A stretch of DNA of 9,861 bases from Prevotellaceae bacterium (lineage in GTDB: Bacteria; Bacteroidota; Bacteroidia; Bacteroidales; UBA932), in assembly GCA_031257655.1 (NCBI GenBank), contig JAIROF010000241.1, positions 1 through 9,861 on the forward strand, written 5' to 3'. Shown in pieces: positions 1-7,327 of this stretch; position 1 is the stretch's first letter, and every line of letters starts with the position of its first letter. A model generated the notes under the pieces. The model was not told the DNA's origin and did no database searches. It saw nothing but the letters and a program-made list of their open reading frames with translations. A program made the position numbers and the translations under genes.

Positions 1-23
1 TGTCTTCGTGGTATTTTTCCAAC

Positions 24-100
24 CACAAAGGAACAAAGTTCACAAAGATTTCACAAAGTGTGTTTTTGTAGTTGTTTTTTTTAACGGAAAGGTCACAAAG
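24..100. repeat. Dispersed CACAAAG heptamer cluster
   Basis: The heptamer CACAAAG is exact at 24-30, 41-47, 52-58 and 94-100, with a one-base variant (AACAAAG) at 32-38. The first copy can also pair with CTTCGTGGT at 7-15 through an imperfect 9-bp stem. Similar CACAAAG-rich strings are common between genes in Bacteroidetes genomes (from memory, not checked). No function can be assigned. Confidence 0.5.
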
Positions 101-144
101 GGTACCTGAGTAGCTACAACATATCAAAGCGTTGCTTTAGTTTT

Positions 145-264
145 TTGTATTCGAAACTTAGACAACTTCAAATACATTCAAAAAAATAAAGTTTAAACGC
201 TCACGTGAATCGTGAGCTTTTTCATTTTATTTGAATGTATGGTAGTCTAAGACCTCGAATACAA
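145..264. repeat. 120-bp imperfect inverted repeat
   Basis: Three separate blocks pair in nested order: TTGTATTCGA (145-154) with TCGAATACAA (255-264), CTTAGAC (157-163) with GTCTAAG (245-251), and ATACATTCAA (172-181) with TTGAATGTAT (231-240). A fourth, perfect 7-bp stem sits at the centre (199-205 with 211-217). Mismatches and small gaps separate the blocks. This is more pairing than a terminator needs. It could be a degenerate miniature transposable element, a large cruciform or RNA hairpin, or a two-way terminator between genes. No protein is encoded inside. Confidence 0.65.
199..222 (+). terminator. Rho-independent terminator-like hairpin
   Basis: GCTCACG (199-205) pairs perfectly with CGTGAGC (211-217) around the 5-nt loop TGAAT, and TTTTT follows at 218-222. 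An A-rich stretch before the stem (181-198) gives a weaker U-tract on the opposite strand, so it may work in both directions. It would end transcription from a gene left of the window and insulate the lipoprotein gene at 415. Confidence 0.6.
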
Positions 265-367
265 GTAAAAGATTTAAGTTCACGGTTTTTTTATGTCCAT
301 ACGCCAAAGCCCCTGTCGTAAATCAGCCGAACAACAGCGACAATAAACAAGGAGTAGGCACGAGCTA

Positions 368-407
368 TTAAATCATTAAATCATTAAATTATCAAATTAT
401 CAAATTA
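368..407 (+). repeat. Five 8-bp tandem repeats before the lipoprotein gene
   Basis: Five consecutive octamers read TTAAATCA, TTAAATCA, TTAAATTA, TCAAATTA, TCAAATTA. They end 7 nt before the ATG at 415, so they lie in the leader of the lipoprotein mRNA where an A/T-rich, unstructured ribosome entry region is expected in Bacteroidetes. The number of units could change by slippage and alter spacing or translation. No RNA-level function is shown. Confidence 0.6.
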
Positions 408-414
408 AAATTAT

Positions 415-1611
415 ATGAAAACGCTATTTTTACACGGAACAACAACCCTGCTTACCTTATCCATGTTAGCCGGATGCGGCAGCAAAGATGAAGACCACAG
501 CCCAACAACCGTGGCCGAAGACAAGGAAAACATACAAGCCTCATTTGACAGAACTAAATCCCTTATCCAAAAATTCAGGGATGGAACCCTGTACAAATTT
601 GCCGAAGAGTTTATTGATTACAGGGAAGAATATAAGGAAGAAGAGTATTATCACTACGTAGGCAACTATTATTACGGGAGGCGTGGCGATTACACCTACA
701 ATTCCCAAACAGGTAAGTACGACTACACTCCGGGACAGGGCGACTATGATCGTTCATCCTACGGCTACTACGATGATGTTATCTCAGAATTTGCCACCCT
801 GCTGGGCGAAAAGTTAGACGACAAGGTTGATTTCGATGCTATTGAAGAAAACAAACGGTTTGACTTCGCGTCGTATGCAGGCAAATATACGTGGAGTAAG
901 AGCAAGGAAGTATGGGACAGAACGTCGCACACCTCAATTGCCGTATACTTCCCATCTTCCGAAGCCGCAGCTGCCAACGACTGCGAGGCCGGCATCACGG
1001 CATATACCGATGTGCGCTGCGACATTGAAGGAAAAACAGTATACTTGCCAACAAAAGCAAGCGCATACTTTTCCAAAGGCGGAGCAACCTTAGCCTCTGC
1101 GGACGTTACGGCGGACTATACAGGGCGTGGCATCCCCAAAACGGCAACCGCAAACGTTTACGCAAAGCCCGTCAAGCTCAACGCCTCGCTGTCGCAGGAA
1201 ACGGCCTCCAAGTACAAGGCATCGGTGGCCATTGCCGACGAAGATGACGACAACAACAACCTGTCGATTACCGCCGAGGCGGTGCTGTCCAACGCCATTG
1301 ACTCTTATACCGATTTTGACGATTGCCAAATCAACAACCTTCACTTTACGGTTACCCAGTCTGCGCTGGCCATTAAGGGGAGCATTGACCTGAAAACGCT
1401 AAATAACACCAATAATCCAAGCACAGAAGATATTAACAAGCTGATAAACTTTGAAGTCTCCTACAACAACCAAAAGACAGGCACCCTGCAGGTAGAAGAA
1501 GTGGGCGGCGATCGATACCTGTTTATCTACTACAAAGACGGCACGAAAGAAAACACATCCATCTACTACGACGGCTTTGTGAAAGATGTAGAGCACATAT
1601 TCAAAAAGTAG
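415..1611 (+). CDS. Tyrosine-rich lipoprotein, probably surface-exposed, function unknown
   Basis: This 398-residue protein opens with a lipoprotein signal peptide: a short N-region (MKT), a hydrophobic core and lipobox LAGC, with Cys21 as the lipidation site. The residues after Cys21 are GSKDEDHS. An acidic run just after the lipidated Cys resembles the Bacteroidetes lipoprotein export signal, so surface display is inferred. Residues 69-119 hold 16 tyrosines in 51 positions amid Asp, Glu and Gly. The rest (about 150-398) alternates polar and hydrophobic residues as beta-rich domains do, with a DEDDDNNN stretch near the middle. I do not recognise the family, although the part around residues 150-260 vaguely recalls uncharacterised Bacteroidales lipoproteins. 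The next gene starts 6 nt after its stop, so the two are probably one operon. The ATG is chosen because the signal peptide begins there. Confidence 0.85.
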   Translation: MKTLFLHGTTTLLTLSMLAGCGSKDEDHSPTTVAEDKENIQASFDRTKSLIQKFRDGTLYKFAEEFIDYREEYKEEEYYHYVGNYYYGRRGDYTYNSQTGKYDYTPGQGDYDRSSYGYYDDVISEFATLLGEKLDDKVDFDAIEENKRFDFASYAGKYTWSKSKEVWDRTSHTSIAVYFPSSEAAAANDCEAGITAYTDVRCDIEGKTVYLPTKASAYFSKGGATLASADVTADYTGRGIPKTATANVYAKPVKLNASLSQETASKYKASVAIADEDDDNNNLSITAEAVLSNAIDSYTDFDDCQINNLHFTVTQSALAIKGSIDLKTLNNTNNPSTEDINKLINFEVSYNNQKTGTLQVEEVGGDRYLFIYYKDGTKENTSIYYDGFVKDVEHIFKK

Positions 1612-1617
1612 GCCGCC

Positions 1618-2187
1618 TTGAAACACCTTCGACGTATACTTGCCACAGTAGCCCTGCTACAGGCTACTGTGGCCGCTGCGCAAAGCTCCCCGCCGCCCGC
1701 AGACAGCTACAAAAACGAGCTGGGGGTTGACATTGCAAACATCCTCACCTTTTTATCAAAAAAGAACGAGTCGTACTTGGTAAGCTACAAAAGACGCTTC
1801 GCAGGCCGGCACGTGCTGCGGAGTGGCCTCAACTTAGAGTGGAGCACCGCCAAAAGCGGATACAAGGCGGTTGGCGTTCGGGCTGGCTACGAGCGGGGAA
1901 GCGCCATTGGCTCCGACCGCTGGCGGCTGCACGCCGGCGCCGACGCCTCATTTTCCTACAGGGCCAACAATTTTCAGCCGGCCAAGGCCATCCGGTATGG
2001 ATGGCATCCGCTGGTGGGCTTCAGCTACTTTCCGGTAGCCCGTTTTTCGATTTCAACGGAAATGTGCCTCAACTTTTACTACACCGACCACCGCAACTCC
2101 GCCAGCTACGACGCCAGCGCCAACGACAACGTATTCGACGTAAACATTGGCTCGGTGGGCATGATAGTTATCCACTACCATTTTTGA
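1618..2187 (+). CDS. Small outer-membrane beta-barrel protein with TTG start
   Basis: This 189-residue protein is read from a TTG at 1618, because the translation starting there is a good Sec signal peptide: positively charged MKHLRR, then a hydrophobic core, then AAAQ with cleavage likely near residue 22. The mature part alternates hydrophobic and polar residues in amphipathic strands rich in Tyr, Phe, Trp and Gly, and the chain ends in HYHF. A C-terminal Phe is the usual outer-membrane barrel assembly signal. About 165 mature residues would suit an 8-strand barrel. That is inferred from length and pattern, with no specific family recognised. It lies 6 nt after the lipoprotein gene, so the pair are probably co-transcribed and may act together in the envelope, for example as a barrel and its lipoprotein partner. 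No Shine-Dalgarno is visible before the TTG. Confidence 0.8.
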   Translation: MKHLRRILATVALLQATVAAAQSSPPPADSYKNELGVDIANILTFLSKKNESYLVSYKRRFAGRHVLRSGLNLEWSTAKSGYKAVGVRAGYERGSAIGSDRWRLHAGADASFSYRANNFQPAKAIRYGWHPLVGFSYFPVARFSISTEMCLNFYYTDHRNSASYDASANDNVFDVNIGSVGMIVIHYHF

Positions 2188-2624
2188 AAAGGAAAAAGGC
2201 AAAAGCTCTATACACAGGCTGCTATGAAAATGTACAGGTGCTATAAATGGAAGAGGTGTAAATCTGCAAATCAATCGCTCACAAACATGCTTTCGCCATA
2301 AGCTTCTATTTTTAAGCATGTATACTGCGCTCGGCATAGCGTTGCGTAAAAATAGCTCGCACAGGTGGCGCAGATTTTTATGGTTTACGCAGCCGGAGAA
2401 TTGGACTTTGTACAAAAAACCGTATCTTTGTGCACGCCTAAGCCGCACGTACGCACACGTACTCATAGTAAATTGCCGCAAATGGCCGCCGGAAGCAAGC
2501 CCAGTAAGGCTAATCCCGCCTGCAAGATGAGAAGTGCAACATGAGAAGACGGTGCGCTTTGCCCGTTTTTATCCACCAGTAGGTAAGCCAAAATTAATTT
2601 CATGCATAAACAAGCTATTCAACT
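2188..2624. other. 437-bp intergenic region with a Bacteroidetes promoter
   Basis: I see no convincing gene. Short open frames here lack signal peptides, recognisable motifs or plausible starts. The clearest signal is the promoter at 2401-2430. A hairpin can form between ACATGCTT (2285-2292) and AAGCATGT (2314-2321), an 8-bp stem with a 21-nt loop, but no T-run follows, so it is not a normal terminator. I found no tRNA or other known RNA. If the promoter drives the ATPase gene, the leader is about 190 nt, long enough for post-transcriptional control. Confidence 0.5.
2401..2430 (+). promoter_or_regulatory. Bacteroidetes-type promoter (-33 TTG / -7 TATCTTTG)
   Basis: TTG at 2401-2403 and TATCTTTG at 2423-2430 are 19 nt apart. 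This fits the known Bacteroides promoter pattern for the primary sigma factor: a TTG-containing -33 box, a spacer of about 19 nt and TAnnTTTG at -7. Transcription would begin a few bases after 2430. The next gene downstream is the ATPase at 2625, so this is its likely promoter, with a leader of about 190 nt. Confidence 0.65.
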
Positions 2625-4184
2625 ATGAAATACTTCAACATCTCAGGCCCATGTGATAGCGCAAAGCATTACATGATAGACGCTTCTACACGCTTGAAAG
2701 GCGTGGAGCGGCTGATTGACACAGAGCAATACTTTGTGATTCATGCCGCGCGCCAGAGCGGAAAAACAACCTACCTGAAAAATCTGGCCGAAAGACTCAA
2801 CGCAGAGGGAAAATACTACGCGCTGTACTGCACGCTGGAAGGTATGCAAGGAGTCGAAGATCCGGAAAAAGGAATTCCTGAGATTGTCAGAAAAATTAAA
2901 AATGTACTTTGGCTTTCGGACATTCCTCAGAAAGCAGCATTTGCACAAAACGCCGATTACGACAACTTCACCGGCGTGTTGAACATGGCGCTAACGCTGT
3001 TTTGCATGAAGCTGGACAAGCCGCTGGTAATTCTGTTCGACGAAGCGGACTGCCTGAGCGAAAACACGCTCATCTCGTTCCTCCGCCAGCTGCGCGAAGG
3101 GTACAACAATCGCAGCAGCACAATTCCATTTGTCCACTCCGTTGCCCTCGTGGGCATGCGCAACATCCGCGACTACAAGGCAAAGGTGCGCCCCGAAAGC
3201 CATACGCTGGGCAGCGCAAGCCCTTTCAACATCGTTACAGAATCAATGGTGCTGAAAAATTTTACTCAAGATGAGATAGCCCAGCTGTACAGGCAGCATA
3301 CCGACGAAACGGGGCAAATCTTTGAGGAAGACGCCATCGAGCTGGCGTGGGAGCAAACACAGGGGCAGCCTTGGCTAGTCAACGCTATCGCGCGAGAGGT
3401 GATTGTGAAAATGCTGCAATCGGACTACGCTAAGCCCGTTACGGCAACGCTCGTAATGGAAGCCATACAAACCATTATCCTGCGACGCGATACGCACATC
3501 GACAGCCTCCTCGAACGCCTGAAAGAAGAGCGCGTACGCAAAGTCATTGAGCCGATGATTTCGGGTGATGACTTTTTCGGGCGGCTTACGGATGATTTCT
3601 CATACGTCAAGGATTTAGGCTTGATAGTCGAAATTCAGGGGCGCTTGATACCGTCTAACCCCATTTACGGCGAAGTCATAGCGCGAACGCTGAGCCACGA
3701 TACGCAGCAGGTGATGCTGCAAAATCCCAATTCCCGCTCCATGCCCCGCTACCTTAAGGACGGACGCATAGACATGGAGCGCCTGATGCAAGACTTTCAG
3801 CAGTTCTGGCGCGAAAACAGCGACATTTGGGTGGAAAAGTACGACTACAGGGAAGCGGCGCCGCACCTGATCCTCATGGCATTTTTTCAGCGGGTCGTCA
3901 ACGGCGGAGGACAAATCATTCGCGAAATGGCGGCGGGAACGGGACGGCTTGACATCTGCATAGCTTACGAAAACCAAAAATATCCGGTGGAAATCAAAGT
4001 GTGGCGCGGCGAAAAGTCGCTGCAGGAAGGCCTTGTGCAAACGCGCCGGTACATGGACGTGTGCGGAGCGCCGGAGGGCTGGCTCGCCATCTTCGACCGC
4101 CGAAAAAACAGCAAATGGGAAGACAAAATCTACCTGAAAAAGGAAGCGGTGGACGGAAAAACCGTCACCGTAGTGGGGCTTTAG
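2625..4184 (+). CDS. AAA-type ATPase with C-terminal PD-(D/E)XK nuclease-like domain
   Basis: This 519-residue cytoplasmic protein has an N-terminal P-loop ATPase. Walker A is AARQSGKTT at residues 41-49 (Lys47), with Ala in place of the usual first Gly. Walker B is LVILFDEAD, with Asp139 and Glu140. A later GQPWLVNAI motif (from residue 247) is typical of the AAA-like families found in many repeated copies in Bacteroidetes. The C-terminal part (about 400-495) carries a PD-(D/E)XK-type core: Glu434, GRLD with Asp443, VEIK with Glu456 and Lys458, and a following Gln472. Proteins with this layout are often annotated as AAA-like or ATP-binding proteins, and their cellular role is unknown. Some relatives have been proposed to act on DNA or in defence or mobile elements, but nothing here proves that. 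There is no transmembrane segment. The ATG at 2625 gives the family-typical N-terminus. Confidence 0.88.
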   Translation: MKYFNISGPCDSAKHYMIDASTRLKGVERLIDTEQYFVIHAARQSGKTTYLKNLAERLNAEGKYYALYCTLEGMQGVEDPEKGIPEIVRKIKNVLWLSDIPQKAAFAQNADYDNFTGVLNMALTLFCMKLDKPLVILFDEADCLSENTLISFLRQLREGYNNRSSTIPFVHSVALVGMRNIRDYKAKVRPESHTLGSASPFNIVTESMVLKNFTQDEIAQLYRQHTDETGQIFEEDAIELAWEQTQGQPWLVNAIAREVIVKMLQSDYAKPVTATLVMEAIQTIILRRDTHIDSLLERLKEERVRKVIEPMISGDDFFGRLTDDFSYVKDLGLIVEIQGRLIPSNPIYGEVIARTLSHDTQQVMLQNPNSRSMPRYLKDGRIDMERLMQDFQQFWRENSDIWVEKYDYREAAPHLILMAFFQRVVNGGGQIIREMAAGTGRLDICIAYENQKYPVEIKVWRGEKSLQEGLVQTRRYMDVCGAPEGWLAIFDRRKNSKWEDKIYLKKEAVDGKTVTVVGL

Positions 4185-4187
4185 AGC

Positions 4188-4231
4188 AAAAACGCAACAA
4201 AAACGCAACGAAAACGCAACGAAAACGCAAC
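4188..4231 (+). repeat. Four 11-bp tandem repeats
   Basis: Four head-to-tail 11-bp units read AAAAACGCAAC, AAAAACGCAAC, GAAAACGCAAC, GAAAACGCAAC. A decayed fifth unit may follow (AAATCGCTCAAC). They begin 3 nt after the ATPase stop and lie in the 119-bp gap before the fusion enzyme. Unit length 11 would shift a reading frame with each gain or loss, but there is no gene across them, so any effect would be on spacing or RNA structure. Confidence 0.75.
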
Positions 4232-4290
4232 AAATCGCTCAACAGCTCAGCCGTAAGCTTTACAATAGCGACTAAAAGAACCACCAAACA

Positions 4291-4300
4291 CCCCCCCCCC
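4291..4300 (+). repeat. C10 homopolymer 3 nt before the enzyme start codon
   Basis: Ten consecutive C residues (4291-4300) are followed by ACT and then the ATG at 4304. Such tracts slip readily during replication. At this position, in the ribosome-binding region, length changes could tune translation of the fusion enzyme without breaking its frame. It could also be a sequencing or assembly ambiguity, since homopolymers are error-prone in some technologies. Confidence 0.7.
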
Positions 4301-4303
4301 ACT

Positions 4304-7300
4304 ATGAAACACGTACAGCTACCGGTGCGGGCTACCTTTACGCTGCTCAGCGCGCTACCGCCCGCGCTCTTGCCTGCGCAAAGCAGCGCGCCGCAGCCGG
4401 CCGACGTCATCGCCATTGTTGAGCAGGTGAACGATTGCTGGCAAAAGGCGCACCCCCAACCGGGCAACGCCTTCTGGCACGCCGCCGCCTACCATACCGG
4501 AAACATGGCGGCGTACGAGCTCACGGGCAACGAGCGCTACCGGGCCTACTCCGAAGCATGGGCGGAGCATAACCGCTGGAAAGGCGCCAAATCGGACGAT
4601 ACCGCCCGGTGGAAGTACCGCTACGGCGAAACCGACGACTTCGTGCTGTTTGGCGACTGGCAAATTTGCTTTCAAACCTACATCGACCTGTACAACCTGC
4701 AGCCGGACGAGCGAAAAATTGCCCGCGCCCGCGAAGTCATGGAGTACGAAATGTCCACGCCCAACAGCGACTACTGGTGGTGGGCAGACGGGCTGTACAT
4801 GGTGATGCCCGTCATGACCAAGCTCTACAAGGCGACCGGCAACGAGCTGTACCTCGCAAAGCTCTACGAATACTTCTCGTACGCCAAAACGCTGATGTAC
4901 GACCCGGATGCAGGCCTGTTCTACCGCGACGCCAAGTACATTTACCCCAAGCACCAAACCAAAAACGGGAAAAAAGACTTTTGGGCGCGCGGCAACGGCT
5001 GGGTATTTGCCGGCCTGGCAAAAGTGCTGAGCGATTTACCCGCAAAGGACGCCCACCGCCAAGAGTATGAAAACGTTTTCTGCGCCATGGCCAAGGCGCT
5101 CAAGCAGGCCCAGCAGGCCGAAGGGCACTGGACGCGCAGCCTCTTGGACGCCGCCCACGCACCCGGATACGAAACCAGCGGCACCGCGTTCTTCACCTAC
5201 GGATTTTTGTGGGGAATGGGCAGCGGCCTGCTGCAAGGCGAGGCCTACGAAAAAACGGCGCTCAGGGCATGGCGCTACCTGGCGGATACCGCCCTGCAAC
5301 CCAACGGAGCGGTGGGCTACGTGCAGCCCATTGGCGAGCGCGCCGACCAGCACGTCGTGAGCGCCTCCACCACCGCCGATTTTGGCGTGGGCGCATTCCT
5401 CCTGGCCGCTTCGGAGATGGCGCGGTACGGCGGCGCAGCAGAAGCGCAAGCTTTTCACCCCGGCAAAATCTGGAAAGATAGCAGCGGCGCCCACATCAAC
5501 GCCCACGGTGGCGGCATCCTTTTCCACGAAGGAAAATACTACTGGTTTGGCGAGCACAAGGGCGAAAGGTCAAACAGCGCGCTGGTGGGCGTAACCTGCT
5601 ACTCATCCGGCGACCTGTACCGCTGGAAAAGTGAAGGGGTAGCCCTGCCTGTTGCCCAAAGCGACGCCGAAAGCGAAATACAGCCGGGCTGCATCATGGA
5701 GCGCCCCAAGGTGATTTTCAACAAAAAAACGGGGAAATTTGTGATGTACTTCCACCTCGAGCTAAAGGGACAAGGCTACAGCGCCGCCCGCACAGGCATT
5801 GCCGTTGCCGACAGGGTAACCGGCCCCTACCGCTACCTCAAATCCTGCCGCCCCAACCCGGGCAGCTGGCCGGTAGCGATGACCGCAGAGCAGCAGCAAT
5901 CACCCGTCAAGCCCTCGGATTTTCCCAAAAGCTGGACGGAGGAGTGGCGAAAAGCGGTCGACGACGGCATGTTTGTACGCCGCGACTTCAAAGGCGGGCA
6001 AATGTCGCGCGACATGACGCTCTTTGTGGACGACGACGGAAAAGCCTACCACATCTACGCCTCCGAAGAAAACCTGACCCTCCACCTGGCAGCGCTCTCC
6101 GACGACTACCTGAGCCACACGGGCAAGTACATTCGCATTGCCCCGGGCGGGCACAACGAAGCGCCGTCCATTTTCAAAAAAGACGGAAAATACTTCATGA
6201 TCACCTCCGGCTGCACGGGCTGGGCGCCAAACGCTGCCCGCCTGTTCACGGCCGACAGCCTCTGGGGAGCATGGACGCAGCACCCAAATCCCTGCGCGGG
6301 TGCAAACGCCGAGCTGACGTTCCACTCCCAAAGCACCTGCATACTGCCCGTGCAGGGCAAAAAAAACGCCTTTATCTTCATGGCCGACCGCTGGACGCCC
6401 AAGCGCCCCATCGATGGGCGCTACATCTGGCTGCCAATCCTGTTTCAAAACGGGCTGCCCGTCCTGAAATGGTTCCACAAGTGGAATTTGACGATATTCG
6501 ACGCCCCCGCCCCCAGCCCCGGCTCACCCAAAGCAGCGCCGGAGTGGAAGCTGGTCTGGAGCGACGAGTTTGACCTCGACGGAAAGCCGGACCCCGCCGC
6601 GTGGACCTACGAAAAGGGGTTTGTAAGGAATGAGGAGCTGCAGTGGTACCAGCCGCACAACGCTATCTGCAAAAACGGCGCGCTAAGGCTGTCGGGAAAA
6701 AGGGAAAAAGTCCCCAACCCCGGCTACACTCCGGGAAGTAAAGACTGGCGAAAGAGCAGGCCGCTGGCCGAATATACATCCGCGTCCATAAAAACAGCGG
6801 GGAAAAAAGAGTTTCAGTACGGACGCTTCGAAATTCGGGCAAAAATACCCACCGCCAAAGGCGCATGGCCGGCAATATGGACCCTGGGCAACGCCATGCC
6901 CTGGCCATCCTGCGGAGAAATCGACATCATGGAGTACTACCGGATAAACGACACGCCGCACATTTTGGCGAATACCGCCTGGGGAACAGACGCCGGCCAT
7001 ACCGCCAGGTGGAATACCGCCAGCATACCTTTTGCCGCATTCAAAGAGAAAGACCCGGACTGGGAAAGCAAGCACCACATCTGGCGGATGGATTGGGACG
7101 AAACCGCCATACGGCTTTACCTCGACGACGAATTGCTGAACGAAACGCTGCTGGAAAACACGCAAAATGGCGCCATTGGCGGCTACCGAAATCCTTTCCG
7201 GCAGCCTCACTACATCCTGCTGAACTTAGCCATCGGGCAAAACGGCGGAACGCCCAGCAGCGCAGACTTTCCGCTGGAGTACGAGATAGACTACGTAAGA

Positions 7301-7327
7301 GTTTACCAAAAAAACGGGCAGGAGTAG
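4304..7327 (+). CDS. Exported three-domain glycan hydrolase: GH105 - GH43 - GH16
   Basis: This 1007-residue protein has a Sec signal peptide (MKHVQL to about LLPAQ, residue 26) and then three catalytic domains. Residues about 31-376 are GH105/GH88-like, an unsaturated glucuronyl or rhamnogalacturonyl hydrolase: WWWADGLYM with Asp162 as likely catalytic acid, Asp118 in GDWQ, and a SGTAFFTYGFLWGMGSG stretch. Residues about 385-733 are GH43 and lack the usual N-terminal catalytic Asp. Glu466 (MERPK), Glu619 (HNEAPSIF) and Gln676 (HSQST) match the acid, pKa-tuning and Gln residues of subfamily 24 exo-beta-1,3-galactanases. Residues about 745-1004 are GH16, with EIDIME giving nucleophile Glu872, Asp874 and acid/base Glu877. 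Together they suggest attack on type II arabinogalactan, although a laminarin-like substrate for GH16 is not excluded. The frame stays open upstream to 4001, but that part lies inside the ATPase gene. ATG 4304 is the first start after it and begins the signal peptide. Confidence 0.92.
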   Translation: MKHVQLPVRATFTLLSALPPALLPAQSSAPQPADVIAIVEQVNDCWQKAHPQPGNAFWHAAAYHTGNMAAYELTGNERYRAYSEAWAEHNRWKGAKSDDTARWKYRYGETDDFVLFGDWQICFQTYIDLYNLQPDERKIARAREVMEYEMSTPNSDYWWWADGLYMVMPVMTKLYKATGNELYLAKLYEYFSYAKTLMYDPDAGLFYRDAKYIYPKHQTKNGKKDFWARGNGWVFAGLAKVLSDLPAKDAHRQEYENVFCAMAKALKQAQQAEGHWTRSLLDAAHAPGYETSGTAFFTYGFLWGMGSGLLQGEAYEKTALRAWRYLADTALQPNGAVGYVQPIGERADQHVVSASTTADFGVGAFLLAASEMARYGGAAEAQAFHPGKIWKDSSGAHINAHGGGILFHEGKYYWFGEHKGERSNSALVGVTCYSSGDLYRWKSEGVALPVAQSDAESEIQPGCIMERPKVIFNKKTGKFVMYFHLELKGQGYSAARTGIAVADRVTGPYRYLKSCRPNPGSWPVAMTAEQQQSPVKPSDFPKSWTEEWRKAVDDGMFVRRDFKGGQMSRDMTLFVDDDGKAYHIYASEENLTLHLAALSDDYLSHTGKYIRIAPGGHNEAPSIFKKDGKYFMITSGCTGWAPNAARLFTADSLWGAWTQHPNPCAGANAELTFHSQSTCILPVQGKKNAFIFMADRWTPKRPIDGRYIWLPILFQNGLPVLKWFHKWNLTIFDAPAPSPGSPKAAPEWKLVWSDEFDLDGKPDPAAWTYEKGFVRNEELQWYQPHNAICKNGALRLSGKREKVPNPGYTPGSKDWRKSRPLAEYTSASIKTAGKKEFQYGRFEIRAKIPTAKGAWPAIWTLGNAMPWPSCGEIDIMEYYRINDTPHILANTAWGTDAGHTARWNTASIPFAAFKEKDPDWESKHHIWRMDWDETAIRLYLDDELLNETLLENTQNGAIGGYRNPFRQPHYILLNLAIGQNGGTPSSADFPLEYEIDYVRVYQKNGQE

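Larger units (their letters stand above)
1..414. other. Gene-free 5' region rich in short repeats
   Basis: I see no credible gene here. The stretch is AT-rich. It holds a cluster of CACAAAG heptamers (24-100), a long imperfect inverted repeat (145-264) whose centre looks like a rho-independent terminator, and five 8-bp tandem units (368-407) that run almost to the first start codon. I looked for the Bacteroidetes -7 motif TAnnTTTG on the + strand upstream of 415 and found no convincing match, so the promoter of the first gene is not identified. A transcript entering from the left would probably end at 199-222. Confidence 0.6.

Noticed and set aside
24..100. CACAAAG cluster as a CRISPR or origin iteron array
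   Set aside because: The units are too short and irregularly spaced for CRISPR, and no replication gene is nearby.
2285..2321. Hairpin after the barrel gene as a terminator
   Set aside because: The 21-nt loop is large and no T-run follows the stem.
2053..2530. Open frames on both strands in the gap after the barrel gene
   Set aside because: They have no signal peptide, motif or plausible start context, and partly mirror the barrel gene. The + strand one spans the promoter at 2401-2430.
3615..4208. 197-residue frame on the minus strand opposite the ATPase
   Set aside because: It is the complement of a well-supported gene, and its composition (many Val, His and Phe) is typical of an antisense shadow.
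4001..4303. In-frame N-terminal extension of the fusion enzyme
   Set aside because: It lies within and just after the ATPase gene, is rich in Arg and Lys from out-of-frame reading, and would hide a good signal peptide that begins at ATG 4304.
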